Assembly: GCF_001612665.1 (NCBI RefSeq) | Contig: NZ_BDAX01000009.1 | Location: forward strand, 409,901 to 473,900 | Direction of reading: 5' to 3' | Origin: Nocardia alba NBRC 108234 | GTDB lineage: Bacteria; Actinomycetota; Actinomycetes; Mycobacteriales; Mycobacteriaceae | Length of the DNA stretch: 64,000 bases | Shown here: positions 40,854-50,547 of the stretch, piece after piece | Numbering within the stretch: position 1 is the stretch's first letter | Layout of the letters: the number at the start of each line of letters is the position of its first letter | Made by a program: the position numbers and the translations under genes | Notes under the pieces: generated by a model | The model's input: only the letters and a program-made list of their open reading frames with translations | What the model was told of the DNA's origin: nothing | Databases searched by the model: none

Positions 40854-42187
40854 TCGTTGCCGGACCGTCGATGCACCATCAGTGCCTGGTCTGCACGATC
40901 AGCCTGACTCGTCGGAAGTTTCGACCGCAGGTCCGCCAACGTGCTTACTTCCAACGCCGACAGGTCCCGGTGCAACGCAGCCGCTTCGATCTCGGCCAGG
41001 CGGTTTCGCGCATCGCGAGAAGCCACAGACAAAGTTGAGTCCAACCCGAACAAATCGGTCAGGACTGCCTCGTCAACGGTTCCATTGACGACCCGGTTGA
41101 ACACTTCTCCGGTCACCACCTCGGCGGCGGGTCCTGGAGCCCACGCCGGCGATAGTCTGATCAGGCCCCCCTCGTCAGCTGCCTGACAAACGAACGGGCT
41201 ATGCGTGGTGACTACGAACTGGATATTCGGGAAATGCTCTTTCATCCAGAATCCGATGCTCTTCTGCCACTCCACATGTAAGTGGACATCGATCTCATCG
41301 ATGAGAACGACGCCTTCGTGAAGGATGGTAACGACGCCGTCCTTCTCTTCGTATCTCACGACGTCGAAGCTGGTCGAAAGTTGCTTGACGAGGTCGAGCA
41401 CCAGACCTGCGACCGTCCGATACCCGTCGCTCAATGATTTCAGCGCCAGCTCACGGCTGTCGGGCGTAGTGACCCACAATCCAGCGGAATCGACCTTCCG
41501 TACACGCATCCCATCGGGCAGCAACCCGTCATCCAGCAGCCTCATGACCAGCTCCTCCAGCCTGGCTGCCTCCGCGCTGCCCTCCAGCCGTCGAAGATAG
41601 AGCTGCTGCAACCACTGCACCGACTCCGACATCGACGCGTCCTCACGAAACAGACTCGCAAGCGCTGCGGGCCGACCAGGCTGCATCATCAGCCGCAGAG
41701 CATCGTTGGAAGCCGGGGAAAGACGCCGAAATGGTCCGTAACCCGCAGTGAACCAGCCGCGGGCATTCTCCGCCCACGGGCCGCGCAGGGGTGACCAGCC
41801 CTTTCCCGGCGCTGCGTACAGTTCAGGCTCCGGCCCGACCTCAGTTCGTTCCCACCGCAACGCGACGAGCGGATCGAATCTCGGCCTGCGCCCTTGCTGT
41901 CCGAAGATATCGTCAGCCGAGAATCTGAGCCGCGCACTCACGAACGCGAGCGTATCGCCGTCGCGAATCCAATCCTGGAAAGTTTCCGCGAGTAGTCGCG
42001 CGACCGAAGGACCAGCGATCGCCAAGGCAATCGCCTGCAAGAAGGTGGACTTGCCGGAGCCGTTGCGCCCAGCCACCACGATCCACTTCGGTACTGAACC
42101 ATCCGGCTGGATGAAGGAGAGCGACGTGGCCTGCTCCCCGTGGGAAAACCCACGGATTCCTTCGATCTTCAGTTCGGTTAGCTGCAC
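40850..42187 (-). CDS. ptuA: SMC/RecF-like AAA ATPase, PtuA-like (Septu-type defence)
   Basis: The 445-aa ATPase has the OLD/RecF-like ABC-ATPase layout: N-terminal LTELKIEGIRGF strand, Walker A GRNGSGKST at 40-48, an ABC-type signature region KSLSDGYRT near 252, Walker B VVLIDEIDVHLH near 297, and the His-switch segment VTTHSPFVCQ near 335. There is no long coiled coil and no TOPRIM domain. Paired with the HNH nuclease it matches PtuA/PtuB (Septu). G+C drops to about 50-60% in parts. GTG 42187 is preferred; a TTG at 42202 is possible. TACTGT ends 6 nt before the GTG, so the mRNA may be leaderless. Confidence 0.8.
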   Translation of the reverse strand: MQLTELKIEGIRGFSHGEQATSLSFIQPDGSVPKWIVVAGRNGSGKSTFLQAIALAIAGPSVARLLAETFQDWIRDGDTLAFVSARLRFSADDIFGQQGRRPRFDPLVALRWERTEVGPEPELYAAPGKGWSPLRGPWAENARGWFTAGYGPFRRLSPASNDALRLMMQPGRPAALASLFREDASMSESVQWLQQLYLRRLEGSAEAARLEELVMRLLDDGLLPDGMRVRKVDSAGLWVTTPDSRELALKSLSDGYRTVAGLVLDLVKQLSTSFDVVRYEEKDGVVTILHEGVVLIDEIDVHLHVEWQKSIGFWMKEHFPNIQFVVTTHSPFVCQAADEGGLIRLSPAWAPGPAAEVVTGEVFNRVVNGTVDEAVLTDLFGLDSTLSVASRDARNRLAEIEAAALHRDLSALEVSTLADLRSKLPTSQADRADQALMVHRRSGNE

Positions 42188-42361
42188 GTGGTCACAGTAC
42201 AAGAGTCACGTACCTGACCGACCGACCTCCGGGCTACCCGGACCGACACCGTACGCGCTCGGCAGGTACACCTGGTCTAGTTCGACGGGGAGTGGACCCG
42301 TGCATAGTCAGACAGTTGTGAGACAACCTGGTGATCCGCGTGTCACCGAACCCAGTGGCGG

Positions 42362-42709
42362 CTATGACGTGGGAGTACCGAGGGCTTTGCGGACGGCGGC
42401 GAACCAGGCCTGGGTGTCGACCAGGCCCTTCTCGTTGTCCTTGCGGCCGCCGGCGAAGCCGAACAGGTCGGCGGCGTAGCGGCTCAGAATCGTGCTCTCG
42501 TTCTCCTCGAGGTCGGCGAGGACTTCGGCGTCGTCGAGCACGTAGGCGACCACCGCCACCTGGCCGGGTGACCATTCGGTGCGGTGGTTCGTCCAGCCGT
42601 CGACGCGCACGGCGCGCGCTTTGGCGAGTAGGTCCTGGCGCAGGGCATCGCGGTCGGCGTCGGTGGGATGACGCGGTTTACCCCAGGTGATCCGCTTCGC
42701 GTCCGACAT
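42362..42709 (-). CDS. Small protein of unknown function (115 aa)
   Basis: The soluble 115-aa protein opens MSDAKRITWGKPRHPTDADRD and is Asp/Glu and Ala-rich with several Trp (DGWTNHRTEWSPGQ, TQAWFAAV). No known domain is recognised. Start ATG 42709 has GAGAGGA about 6 nt upstream, which supports translation. It lies upstream of the PtuA-like gene on the same strand with a 174-bp gap that contains the palindrome GTTGT-GAG-ACAAC (42315-42327). G+C is near the genome norm, so it may be host sequence at the cassette border rather than part of the defence unit. Confidence 0.7.
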   Translation of the reverse strand: MSDAKRITWGKPRHPTDADRDALRQDLLAKARAVRVDGWTNHRTEWSPGQVAVVAYVLDDAEVLADLEENESTILSRYAADLFGFAGGRKDNEKGLVDTQAWFAAVRKALGTPTS

Positions 42710-42828
42710 ATCGAGTCCTCTCGCAGATGTCCGGGTGTTCGGGCGGCGGCCGGCCTGGTTCGGGTCGGCCGCGGCCCGGTCAGCCCAGGGTCGCAGATCG
42801 GTGCCCGCGCGGCGCGCACCGGGCCCTG

Positions 42829-44568
42829 CTACTCGGCGCGCAGGAAGGCGCCCACGCGTTCGGTGCCGAGCACCGGATCGGCTTCACCCTCGCCGAAGAC
42901 GTAGCGGCCGTTGACGAAGACCGCGGTGACGGTCTCGTCGTTGCGGTTCACCATCCGTGAGAGGTTGCCGAAGACGGCGAGGGGGCTCTCGGCGTAGGCG
43001 TCCAGGGTGTCATCGAGATGGGCGGGGTCGATCACGACGGCGTCGGCGCGGTCACCCACGCGCAGATGGCCCGCGTCGAGGCCGTACCAGTCGGCCAGTT
43101 CGCCGGTGAGCCGGTGCACCGCGTGCTCGACCGACATGAACGGCCGCTCGTCGGTCGCGGCGTCGTTGACGCGACGGAGCAGGCGCAGGCCGAAGTTGTA
43201 GAAGGCCATATTGCGCAGGTGCGCACCGGCATCGGAGAATCCGACCTGGATAGACGGGTCGGCCGCCAGGATGTCGGCCACCTCGGGCCGGTGGTTGGAG
43301 ATGGTGGTGCGCCAACGCAACTTGTCGCCGTGCTCGACGACGAGGTCGAGGAACGCGTCGACCGGGTGCAGACCGCCACGGTCGACGCCGACCGCGCCGA
43401 AGGTCTTGCCGATGACGGTCTCGTCGGGGCATTCGACGATGTCGGCGTCGAAGAAGTCGCGATGCCACACGCGCGGGCCGTACTTGCTGTCGTAGTGCTT
43501 GCGGAAGGTGCGGCGGTACTGCTCGTCCTGCATGAGGTGGCGCTGTTCGTCGATGTGGTCGGCCAGGTGCATAGCCGCCGCGCCGGACCCGAATTCCTCG
43601 AAGATCGGCAGCGAGATGCCGTCGGAGTAGATCTCGAACGGCACCGGCAGATGCTGCCAGCGGAAGTCGCCGTCGAGCCCGTTGATGACCTTGCCGATGG
43701 CCGGGAACATCTTGGACACGGCCGGCACCGCCTTTACATCGGCCGCCGACAGCAGACTCACCTTGAGCGGCTCGCGCCAGAGGCCGACGCTCGACACCAC
43801 CATCGACACCAGACTCTTGGGGTTGGTGACGTCGGGACCGCCCTGCAGCGCCCGACCCCGTTGGCGCAGGATCGTGTTGAGCCGATGCCGCTCCCTGCCC
43901 TTGGCGTAGGTGGACGGCAGCGTGCGCGAACGACAGGCCTGTCCGTCGAGCTTGTCGAAAAGCAGCTGCTGCGAGGACATTCCGACGAAACCGGCGTCGA
44001 GCGCTTCGACGAGCATGCGCTCGATCTCGGCCAGCTCCGGCTTGGACGGTTTCACGTCCTTGCGGGTGGCGCGGTCGAGCCCCAGCACCGCCGCCCGCAT
44101 ATCGGAGTGGCCGATGAAGGCGGCCAGGTTCGGCCCGAGCGGCAACTGCTCGAGCGCGTCGGCGTATTCGCCCGCGGTACGCCAGGTCCGCATGTCGTTC
44201 ATCGCGCCGACCACGTACTGGCGCGGGATGGCCTCTACCCTGCCGAACAGGTCGCCCGCGGTCTCACCGTCGACGTGCACGGTCGAGAGCGAACACGAAC
44301 CGAGCAGCACGGTGGTGACGCCGTGGCGCACCGACTCCGTCAGCGACGGGTCGAGCAGAACCTCCACGTCGTAGTGGGTGTGGATGTCGACGATGCCGGG
44401 GATGACCCATTTGCCGGTGGCATCGACAACGCGTGAGCAGCCGGTCTCGTCGAGCGGGGTCGCCGAGATCTCGGCGATCCTGCCGTCGGTGATGCCGAGG
44501 TGACGAATCGCGGACGGGCCGCCGGTGCCGTCGAACCACCGGGCACCCTTGATGATGCTGTCGAACAT
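42829..44568 (-). CDS. Amidohydrolase, N-acyl-D-amino-acid deacylase-like
   Basis: The 579-aa metal-dependent amidohydrolase has HTH metal ligands in IPGIVDIHTHYDVEVLLDP near residue 65. A later GHSDMR segment, the SDAGAHLRN motif with metal-binding Asp near 445, and the closing HRLTGELADWYGLDAGHLRVGDRADAVV block are typical of the D-aminoacylase/dihydroorotase-like family. Substrate is unknown; in this operon it could open an amide or lactone. Starts at ATG 44568, 12 nt after the acyl-CoA ligase stop, so it is probably the last gene of the five-gene operon. Confidence 0.88.
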   Translation of the reverse strand: MFDSIIKGARWFDGTGGPSAIRHLGITDGRIAEISATPLDETGCSRVVDATGKWVIPGIVDIHTHYDVEVLLDPSLTESVRHGVTTVLLGSCSLSTVHVDGETAGDLFGRVEAIPRQYVVGAMNDMRTWRTAGEYADALEQLPLGPNLAAFIGHSDMRAAVLGLDRATRKDVKPSKPELAEIERMLVEALDAGFVGMSSQQLLFDKLDGQACRSRTLPSTYAKGRERHRLNTILRQRGRALQGGPDVTNPKSLVSMVVSSVGLWREPLKVSLLSAADVKAVPAVSKMFPAIGKVINGLDGDFRWQHLPVPFEIYSDGISLPIFEEFGSGAAAMHLADHIDEQRHLMQDEQYRRTFRKHYDSKYGPRVWHRDFFDADIVECPDETVIGKTFGAVGVDRGGLHPVDAFLDLVVEHGDKLRWRTTISNHRPEVADILAADPSIQVGFSDAGAHLRNMAFYNFGLRLLRRVNDAATDERPFMSVEHAVHRLTGELADWYGLDAGHLRVGDRADAVVIDPAHLDDTLDAYAESPLAVFGNLSRMVNRNDETVTAVFVNGRYVFGEGEADPVLGTERVGAFLRAE

Positions 44569-44580
44569 TTCTCGACCCCT

Positions 44581-46233
44581 TCAGATCGCGAGATCGCGTC
44601 GGGTGACTTTGCCGGTCGCGTTGCGCGGCAGTGCCTCCGCGGTGAACCGCCACCGGGCGGGCACTTTGAAATAGGCGAGTTGATCGCCGACGAAGGCGCG
44701 CAGTTCCGCCGGGTCGACCGCCCCTGGTTCGGTGACGACGATCGCCGCCACTTCCTGACCGAGATCGGGGTGCGCGACGCCGAAGACCGCGCAGTCGCGC
44801 ACGGCCGGGTGTTCGATGAGCACGTTCTCGATCTCGGTGGGGTACACGTTCTCGCCGCCGCGCAGGATCAGGTCGGTGCGTCTGCCCGACACGGTGAGTC
44901 TGCCGTTGTCCATCGTGCCGAAATCGCCGGAGCGCAGCCAGCGTTGATCGTCGATCGCGGTGGCGGTGGCCGCGTCGTCGTTCCAGTAGCCGAGCATCAC
45001 GTAGGGACTGCGGATGCAGATCTCGCCCTCGTCGCCGTCGGCGACCGCGTTGCCCTCGGCGTCGCGGATCTGCACCGCCACCCCGACGATCGGCCTGCCG
45101 ACCGAGGCGTCGTCCGCGGCCAGGTCCAGCGCGGTGGCGACCGTGGCCGCGGTGCCGCTCTCGGTGAGGCCGTAGCTGGTGGTCAGCGAGAACTGCAGGG
45201 CCGGGATCTTCTCGCGCAGGCTGGCGAGCAGCGCGGGCGAGGACGGCGCGGAGTTCAGTGAGAGCGCGCTCAACGAGGACAGATCATGCTGTGCCACGTC
45301 ATGTTCCAGCAGTCGTGAGGCGATGGTCGGCACCGCGGCCCAGTTGGTGACCTTCTCGCGCTCGACCAGGCTCAGCACCCGGCCGACGTCGAAGGCGCCG
45401 TGTGGGAACACCGCCGCCGCACCGGTGAGCAGGCGCGGGATCACGAGATTGTGCAGGCTGGCGATATGGAACAGCGGCGCGGTGACCAGGTAGCGGCGAT
45501 CGCTGGGGGCATCGCTGGGCTGCTGTCCCATGAACGCGGCGAGCATCGCGTCGGTGTAGCGGTGGTAGTCACTGATCGCCACCATGTTCCGCTGCGAATG
45601 GACAACGCCCTTCGGCCTGCCGCTGGTCCCACTGGTGTACAGGATCACGGCCGGATCGTCTTCGGCGACCGGCGTGGCGGGGAGCTCACCGCCGCCGAAC
45701 TCGGCGATCAGGGCGGGCAGATCCTCGTCCATGGTCAGGACGGGGATCTCGGTGCCGATCTCGGCGAGCAGCGCGGCCCTTTTCCCGTCGGCGATGACGA
45801 CGGTCGGCGTGGTGTGGCCCAGCCCGTAGGCGATCTCCGGCGGAGCCCACCAGGCGTTGTAGCCGACCGGGATCGCGCCGAGACACTGCGCGGCCCAGAA
45901 CGCGATCACCCAGTCCGGCCCGTTGGCGGCCAGGATCGCGACACGATCGCCCTTGCCGACGCCGTACCTGGCGGCCAGCGCGGTAGCCAGCGCACCCGCG
46001 GCCGCGGCGTGCTCGGTGAAGGAGATCCGGCGGTCCTCGGTGACGAGGTAGTCGCGATCGCCCCACTTCAGTGAATGCTCCAGCAGTTCGCGCAGGTTGG
46101 CACGGCGCTGCGCGAAGACCGGAATCGGCACGCCGAGAACAGGTTCGACGGTCAGCTCGAACGGCGCGCCCGGCGCGGTCAGGCCCGCCGCCACCTTCGC
46201 CACGAATTCCTGTGGGTCAACAGCATCGGTCAT
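44581..46233 (-). CDS. Acyl-CoA synthetase / AMP-dependent ligase (FadD-type)
   Basis: The 550-aa ANL-superfamily ligase activates a carboxylic acid with ATP and CoA. The AMP-binding P-loop is [16 protein letters not shown] near 190. Also visible are the [11 protein letters not shown] motif, the hinge [22 protein letters not shown] and the C-terminal catalytic Lys in [17 protein letters not shown] 46233 has GGAGAA 7 nt upstream. An ATG at 46245 overlaps the dehydrogenase stop (TGATG) and would add four residues. In this operon it would activate the acid released by the serine hydrolase. Confidence 0.92.
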   Translation of the reverse strand: MTDAVDPQEFVAKVAAGLTAPGAPFELTVEPVLGVPIPVFAQRRANLRELLEHSLKWGDRDYLVTEDRRISFTEHAAAAGALATALAARYGVGKGDRVAILAANGPDWVIAFWAAQCLGAIPVGYNAWWAPPEIAYGLGHTTPTVVIADGKRAALLAEIGTEIPVLTMDEDLPALIAEFGGGELPATPVAEDDPAVILYTSGTSGRPKGVVHSQRNMVAISDYHRYTDAMLAAFMGQQPSDAPSDRRYLVTAPLFHIASLHNLVIPRLLTGAAAVFPHGAFDVGRVLSLVEREKVTNWAAVPTIASRLLEHDVAQHDLSSLSALSLNSAPSSPALLASLREKIPALQFSLTTSYGLTESGTAATVATALDLAADDASVGRPIVGVAVQIRDAEGNAVADGDEGEICIRSPYVMLGYWNDDAATATAIDDQRWLRSGDFGTMDNGRLTVSGRRTDLILRGGENVYPTEIENVLIEHPAVRDCAVFGVAHPDLGQEVAAIVVTEPGAVDPAELRAFVGDQLAYFKVPARWRFTAEALPRNATGKVTRRDLAI

Positions 46234-46244
46234 GTTCTTCTCCA

Positions 46245-47294
46245 TCAGGGAATGAGGACGGCACGGCCACGAACAGCGCCGGAGTCGAGTCGGTCGAAAG
46301 CGGTGCGGGCATCAGCCAGGTCGAACCGCTCGACCTGAGCGCGGACCTTTCCCTCGGCCGCGAGGGCCACGGCGTCGACGAGATCGGATCTGGTGCCGCC
46401 GTAGGACTTTCGCACCGTCGCGCCCCACGGCAGACCGGGACCGCCCGCCGGTCCGGAGTCGATGCCGGTGGCGCCGCCGCCGATACCGACCAGCCGGACA
46501 GCGCCGTTGGGGGCGATGGCCTCGACAGCGACCTTGACGGTGGGATCCGCGCCGACGAAGTCGAATATCGCCTCCGCGCCGCGTCCGCCGGTGAGCTCCA
46601 AGATGGTGGCCGTGGTGTTCTCGTCGGCCTTCAGCACGATGTCGGCGCCGCATTCGGTGGCCAGCGCCAGTTTGGCGGCGTCCACGTCGACCGCGATCAC
46701 GGTGGTCTCGGTGAGCGCCTTCAACAGCTGGATCGCGATATGACCGAGGCCGCCGATACCGATGGCGACCGCGGTGGCGCCGGGCCACAGCTGGTCCATG
46801 GCGCCACGGATGGCGTGCATCGGCGTGAGTGCCGCGTCGGCCAGCGGCGCGGCGTGGACGAAGTCGAGTTCGTCGGCGATCGGCACGAACGAGCGCGCCG
46901 GGATGCGCACGTACTCGGCCATGCCGCCGTCGGGGCCGAGGCCGGGGCACGGCGGCATCGCGGTGCGACCGGCGGCCAGACACACATTCTCGTTGCCGCG
47001 CAGGCACTCCCGGCATTCGCCGCACGACCAGCACAGGTACACGATCCCGCGTTCGCCGACCTGGCGACCATCGACCGCCGGGCCGACCGACTCGATCGTG
47101 CCCGCGATCTCGTGTCCCAACGTCAGTGGCTTCTCGCTCATCGGGAACGGCACACTCAGCACGTACGAATCCGAATGGCAGATCCCGGCCGCGCCGACCC
47201 GCAGCAGCAGATCATCGGGTCCGAGTTCGGGCACGGGCACCGTGCGCAACTCGAGGGTGCCGGGCGCCGTCAACTGCATCGCGCGCATGCTCAT
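46245..47294 (-). CDS. Zinc-dependent alcohol dehydrogenase (medium chain)
   Basis: The 349-aa MDR-family dehydrogenase has catalytic zinc ligands Cys in AGICHSDSY (about 37) and the GHE motif (about 59-61). The structural zinc site has four Cys in [18 protein letters not shown]. The Rossmann NAD(P) motif is GIGGLGHIA near 175. It oxidises a primary or secondary alcohol. ATG 47294 has TAGGAG and overlaps the stop of the serine hydrolase gene. The order FMO, hydrolase, ADH, FadD resembles the mycobacterial mymA operon. Confidence 0.93.
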   Translation of the reverse strand: MSMRAMQLTAPGTLELRTVPVPELGPDDLLLRVGAAGICHSDSYVLSVPFPMSEKPLTLGHEIAGTIESVGPAVDGRQVGERGIVYLCWSCGECRECLRGNENVCLAAGRTAMPPCPGLGPDGGMAEYVRIPARSFVPIADELDFVHAAPLADAALTPMHAIRGAMDQLWPGATAVAIGIGGLGHIAIQLLKALTETTVIAVDVDAAKLALATECGADIVLKADENTTATILELTGGRGAEAIFDFVGADPTVKVAVEAIAPNGAVRLVGIGGGATGIDSGPAGGPGLPWGATVRKSYGGTRSDLVDAVALAAEGKVRAQVERFDLADARTAFDRLDSGAVRGRAVLIP

Positions 47295-48439
47295 CGGATG
47301 TCTCCTACCGCGTCGAAAGTGGCCTTCAGGTAGCTGTCGCACCGATCGGAGCCGATCAGTCCGGTCGCCATCCGATTCATGGTGTAGGCGAAGGTGACGC
47401 GGCGGCCGAGGTCGTTCACGACCATCGAGCCGCCGTAGCCGGCCCACCAGCAGACGCGCCCGTCGGGGATGTGCGGGAAGGTCTCCGGTCGTGGCAGCCC
47501 GTAGCCGATGCCGAAGCGCAGCGGCGCCAGCAGCGCCAGGTCGATGCCGTCGGCCTGCTCGCGAAAGATCAGCTCGATCGTCGCGGGCGAGAGGAACCGC
47601 CTACCGCTCAGCTCGCCGCCATTGGCGATCAGCGACTGGATGCGGGCCACCGAGCGTGCGTTGCCGTGCCCGTTGGTGCCGCCGATCTCGGCCGCGCGCC
47701 ACGCGGGCGTCGCGGTTTCGGAGACCTCCAGCCAGGGGCTGGTGAGGGTCTTGATCAGCACGCTGTCCTGGTCGAGGGTCGACAGGTCGAAGTCCGGCAT
47801 CTGCGGCGGGACCAGGGTGGCGATCCGGTCGGCGTGCTCGGGACCGGTACCGATGTGGAAATCGGCGCCGAGGGGTCCGGCCAGCTCGTCGGCGAAGAAC
47901 GCCCCGAGTGAGCGACCGGTGATGCGGCGCACGAGTTCGCCGATGAGATGGCCGTAGTTGATGGCGTGATAGCCCGAGGCGGTGCCCGGCTCCCACCAGG
48001 GCGCCTGCGTAGCCAGCCGGGCGGCCGCGGCATCGGTGTCGTAGATGTCGGACAGCGCGATCGGCTTGTCCCAGCCCGAGACACCCGAGGTGTGCGAGAG
48101 CAGGTGCCGAACTTCGATGTCGGCCTTGCCGTTCGCCGCGAATTCGGGCCAGTAGTGGGCAACCCGCTGGTCGACGTCGAGTTCACCACGGTCGACCAGC
48201 AGCAGGGCACACAGCGCGGTCATCGTCTTGGTGACCGAGAAGACGTTCACCAGGGTGTCGGCTGCCCACGGGGTGGTTCGCTCCGGGTCGGCGTAGCCAC
48301 CCCACAGGTCGAGCACCGGATCGCCGTCGACCGTGACGCACAGGGCGGCCCCCAGCTCGGCGCCCGCGGCGAGCTGTTCGTCGAAAGCCGAACGCACACC
48401 CGCGAATTCGTCACGGCAGAAGCCGGAAGAGCTGCTCAT
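47291..48439 (-). CDS. Serine hydrolase of the beta-lactamase/esterase (EstB-like) family
   Basis: The 382-aa protein has a class C beta-lactamase/esterase fold. The S-x-x-K motif is FSVTKTM near residue 70, the Y-x-N-like motif is YHAINYG near 163, and a WAGYGGSM segment near 345 occupies the position of the third (HTG/KTG-like) motif. Such enzymes commonly hydrolyse esters. Position between a Baeyer-Villiger-type monooxygenase and an alcohol dehydrogenase suggests it cleaves the ester or lactone product. ATG 48439 overlaps the upstream stop (ATGA). Confidence 0.9.
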   Translation of the reverse strand: MSSSSGFCRDEFAGVRSAFDEQLAAGAELGAALCVTVDGDPVLDLWGGYADPERTTPWAADTLVNVFSVTKTMTALCALLLVDRGELDVDQRVAHYWPEFAANGKADIEVRHLLSHTSGVSGWDKPIALSDIYDTDAAAARLATQAPWWEPGTASGYHAINYGHLIGELVRRITGRSLGAFFADELAGPLGADFHIGTGPEHADRIATLVPPQMPDFDLSTLDQDSVLIKTLTSPWLEVSETATPAWRAAEIGGTNGHGNARSVARIQSLIANGGELSGRRFLSPATIELIFREQADGIDLALLAPLRFGIGYGLPRPETFPHIPDGRVCWWAGYGGSMVVNDLGRRVTFAYTMNRMATGLIGSDRCDSYLKATFDAVGDIR

Positions 48440-49809
48440 CGCGCCGCCTCGGCGGTCACCCGAGCGGGCACCGGCAGCGTATTGCCCGCGGCGGCGGCAC
48501 GTTTGGCGCCGCGCTCCAGTTCCTTGGTCATCGAACGCACATACGGCTCGAATTCGGTCTGGATGGTGTGGCGGGGCGAATCGTAATAGCGCCCGGCGCG
48601 TTCGGCCTCCTGCGCGCCGAGCACCTCGTCGATCCGGTCGCGCGGGGGCAGGTGATAGCGACCGGTCAGGTAGGCGGCGACCAGCTTGCTCTGCTGTTCG
48701 GCGAAGTTCACCAGCGTCGGCATCGGCTGGGCCAGCCCGAGGTAGAAGAGATTGTCCACACCGGGCTTCATCATCATCTGGAACAGCGGGAACCGGTTCG
48801 CCGCATCGGGCACCAGCTCGGCGTCGGCGAAGAACGGAAAACTGATGTGGTAGCCGGTGGCGCACACGATCACGTCGACCTGCTCGCTGGTGCCATCGGC
48901 GAAATGCACTGTGTCGCCTGCTAATCGGGTGATCGCGGGCTTGCACTCCACGTCACCGCAGCCGGCCCGGTGCAGGAACTCCTCACTGGCCGAGGGATGC
49001 GCCTCGAACGGCTCGTGATCGGGCGTCGGAAGTCCGTAGGTCGACATCTCGCCGCGGTTCTTGCGCACGAAACGCTGTTTGAGCTTGAGCGCGATCCTGC
49101 GGGGAATCCACGCCGGCATCGAAGCACGGTCGCCCACTTCGCCGTTGACGTACTTGGGCAGCACCCACACGCCGCGACGGGCGGAGACGAACAGCTTCGA
49201 GGCGATGAACCGCTGCGACAGCTCCGAGGCGATATCGAGCCCGGAGTTGCCCATCCCGACCACCACGATCCGCTTGCCGCGCATGTCGATCGGGTCGAAC
49301 GGGTCGTTGTAGGCGTGGCTGTGCATGAGCACGCCGTCGAATTCGCCGGGGTAGTCCGGCAATCGGGGATTCCAGTGGTGGCCGTTGCACACGATCAGCG
49401 CGTCGTAGACCTCGGTGTCGCCCGCCGCCGTCGTCACCCGCCACAGGCCGGCGTCGTCGCGTTCGGCCGAGGTCACCAGGGCGTTGAACCGAATGTGTTC
49501 GCGCAGACCGAAGTGGTCGACGTAGTCCTGGAAGTACCGCAGCAGCTGCGAGTGGTGCGGGAAATGCGGCCAATCCGCAGGCGCCGGGAAATCCTCGAAC
49601 TGCAGGCGGTACTTCGAGGTATCGATATGCAGGCTCTGATAGCAGGCCGACATGCCATTGGGGTTCTTGTAGTACCAGTTGCCGCCGACCTCGTCGGAGG
49701 CTTCATAGCAGTCGAACGGGATTCCGTTCTCGGCGAGCCTCTTGGCAGCGGTGATACCCGAAGGTCCGGCGCCGATGACGCACACCTTGGGTAGTTCGGG
49801 TGTATCCAT
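48436..49809 (-). CDS. Flavin-containing / Baeyer-Villiger-type monooxygenase
   Basis: The 457-aa class B flavoprotein has FAD-binding GAGPSG near 13-18, the NADPH-binding GMGNSG near 190, and the FMO/BVMO fingerprint FDGVLMHSHAYN between them (F-x-G-x3-H-x4). BVMO versus FMO status is not settled: the His is present but the terminal W-P/D is replaced. It inserts oxygen into ketones or oxidises soft heteroatoms. The first gene of the operon, starting at ATG 49809 behind GGAGGAG. The promoter faces the TetR gene across the palindrome at 49878-49900. MymA of M. tuberculosis is the nearest functional analogue I can name. Confidence 0.93.
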   Translation of the reverse strand: MDTPELPKVCVIGAGPSGITAAKRLAENGIPFDCYEASDEVGGNWYYKNPNGMSACYQSLHIDTSKYRLQFEDFPAPADWPHFPHHSQLLRYFQDYVDHFGLREHIRFNALVTSAERDDAGLWRVTTAAGDTEVYDALIVCNGHHWNPRLPDYPGEFDGVLMHSHAYNDPFDPIDMRGKRIVVVGMGNSGLDIASELSQRFIASKLFVSARRGVWVLPKYVNGEVGDRASMPAWIPRRIALKLKQRFVRKNRGEMSTYGLPTPDHEPFEAHPSASEEFLHRAGCGDVECKPAITRLAGDTVHFADGTSEQVDVIVCATGYHISFPFFADAELVPDAANRFPLFQMMMKPGVDNLFYLGLAQPMPTLVNFAEQQSKLVAAYLTGRYHLPPRDRIDEVLGAQEAERAGRYYDSPRHTIQTEFEPYVRSMTKELERGAKRAAAAGNTLPVPARVTAEAAR

Positions 49810-49877
49810 GCACAACTCCTCCAGCGGCCGCGGTCATCGACGACCGTGCCGGGTGACGTGGACCACACGATAGCGGC

Positions 49878-49900
49878 TCACTGGACATTACGTCCAGTGA
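49878..49900. promoter_or_regulatory. Probable TetR operator between monooxygenase operon and tetR-type gene
   Basis: A perfect inverted repeat has 9-bp arms TCACTGGAC and GTCCAGTGA around ATTAC, 23 bp in all. It lies in the 118-bp gap between divergent starts, 28 bp before the TetR start. Size, symmetry and place are those of a TetR-family operator controlling both directions. Confidence 0.8.
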
Positions 49901-49927
49901 ATGGTCGGATCGTCTAAGGTGGGCTTC

Positions 49928-50545
49928 ATGACGACCGAACCCGCCCGCCGTGGATCGCTGCGCGAGGAACAGAAGCGCCTGACCAAGGCCCGGATCGTCG
50001 AGACCGCTCGCACGCTGTTCGAGACGCAGGGTTATTCCGATGTCCGCGTCGACGACATCGCCGCCGCCGTCGGCTGCAGCCGCGCGACCTTCTACCTGCA
50101 CTTCCCGAGCAAGGGCGAGGTGCTGCGCGCCATCGCCCAGGAGGGCACCCTCGCCAGCGTCCGGGATTTCTACGCCGACCTGGACCGGGTGCTCACCATC
50201 GGTTCCCGGGAGTCGTTCGCGGACTGGATGACTCGCGCGATCGACTGGTTCTTCACGAACAAGGACATGCTCCCGGCCTGGGACGAGGCCACCGCGCTCG
50301 AACCGGAATTCCGCGCGGTGGCGCGCGAGGGCATCATGACTCTGGCCGACAGCATGCCCGCCTACCTCGCCCGCTGGCCCGAGCACCGCCGCGACGAGGC
50401 CCGGCTGCGGATCGAACTGCTGGTCGCCCAGCTCGAGCGGTTCTTCACCCGGTGGGCGATGCAGGGCACGATCGACGTCTCGGCCGCCCAGGCCGCGACC
50501 GTGCTCACCGATGTCTGGTTCCCGGCTCTGCAGGCGCCGACCTGA
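49928..50545 (+). CDS. TetR-family transcriptional regulator
   Basis: The 205-aa regulator has an N-terminal TetR helix-turn-helix (ARIVETARTLFETQGYSDVRVDDIAAAVGCSRATFYLHF cut here as ARTLFETQGYSDVRVDDIAA plus GCSRATFYLHF, about residues 20-62) and a helical ligand-binding C-terminal domain. It is divergent from the monooxygenase operon and most likely represses it, binding the 23-bp palindrome. The inducer is presumably a substrate or CoA-linked intermediate. ATG 49928 is preferred over the upstream in-frame GTG, which would overlap the operator side. Confidence 0.93.
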   Translation: MTTEPARRGSLREEQKRLTKARIVETARTLFETQGYSDVRVDDIAAAVGCSRATFYLHFPSKGEVLRAIAQEGTLASVRDFYADLDRVLTIGSRESFADWMTRAIDWFFTNKDMLPAWDEATALEPEFRAVAREGIMTLADSMPAYLARWPEHRRDEARLRIELLVAQLERFFTRWAMQGTIDVSAAQAATVLTDVWFPALQAPT

Positions 50546-50547
50546 GA

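Noticed and set aside
40119..42709. Retron reading of the ATPase-HNH cassette
   Set aside because: Retron-linked Septu pairs need a reverse transcriptase and msr-msd RNA; no RT motif is present in any frame between 40 and 43 kb.
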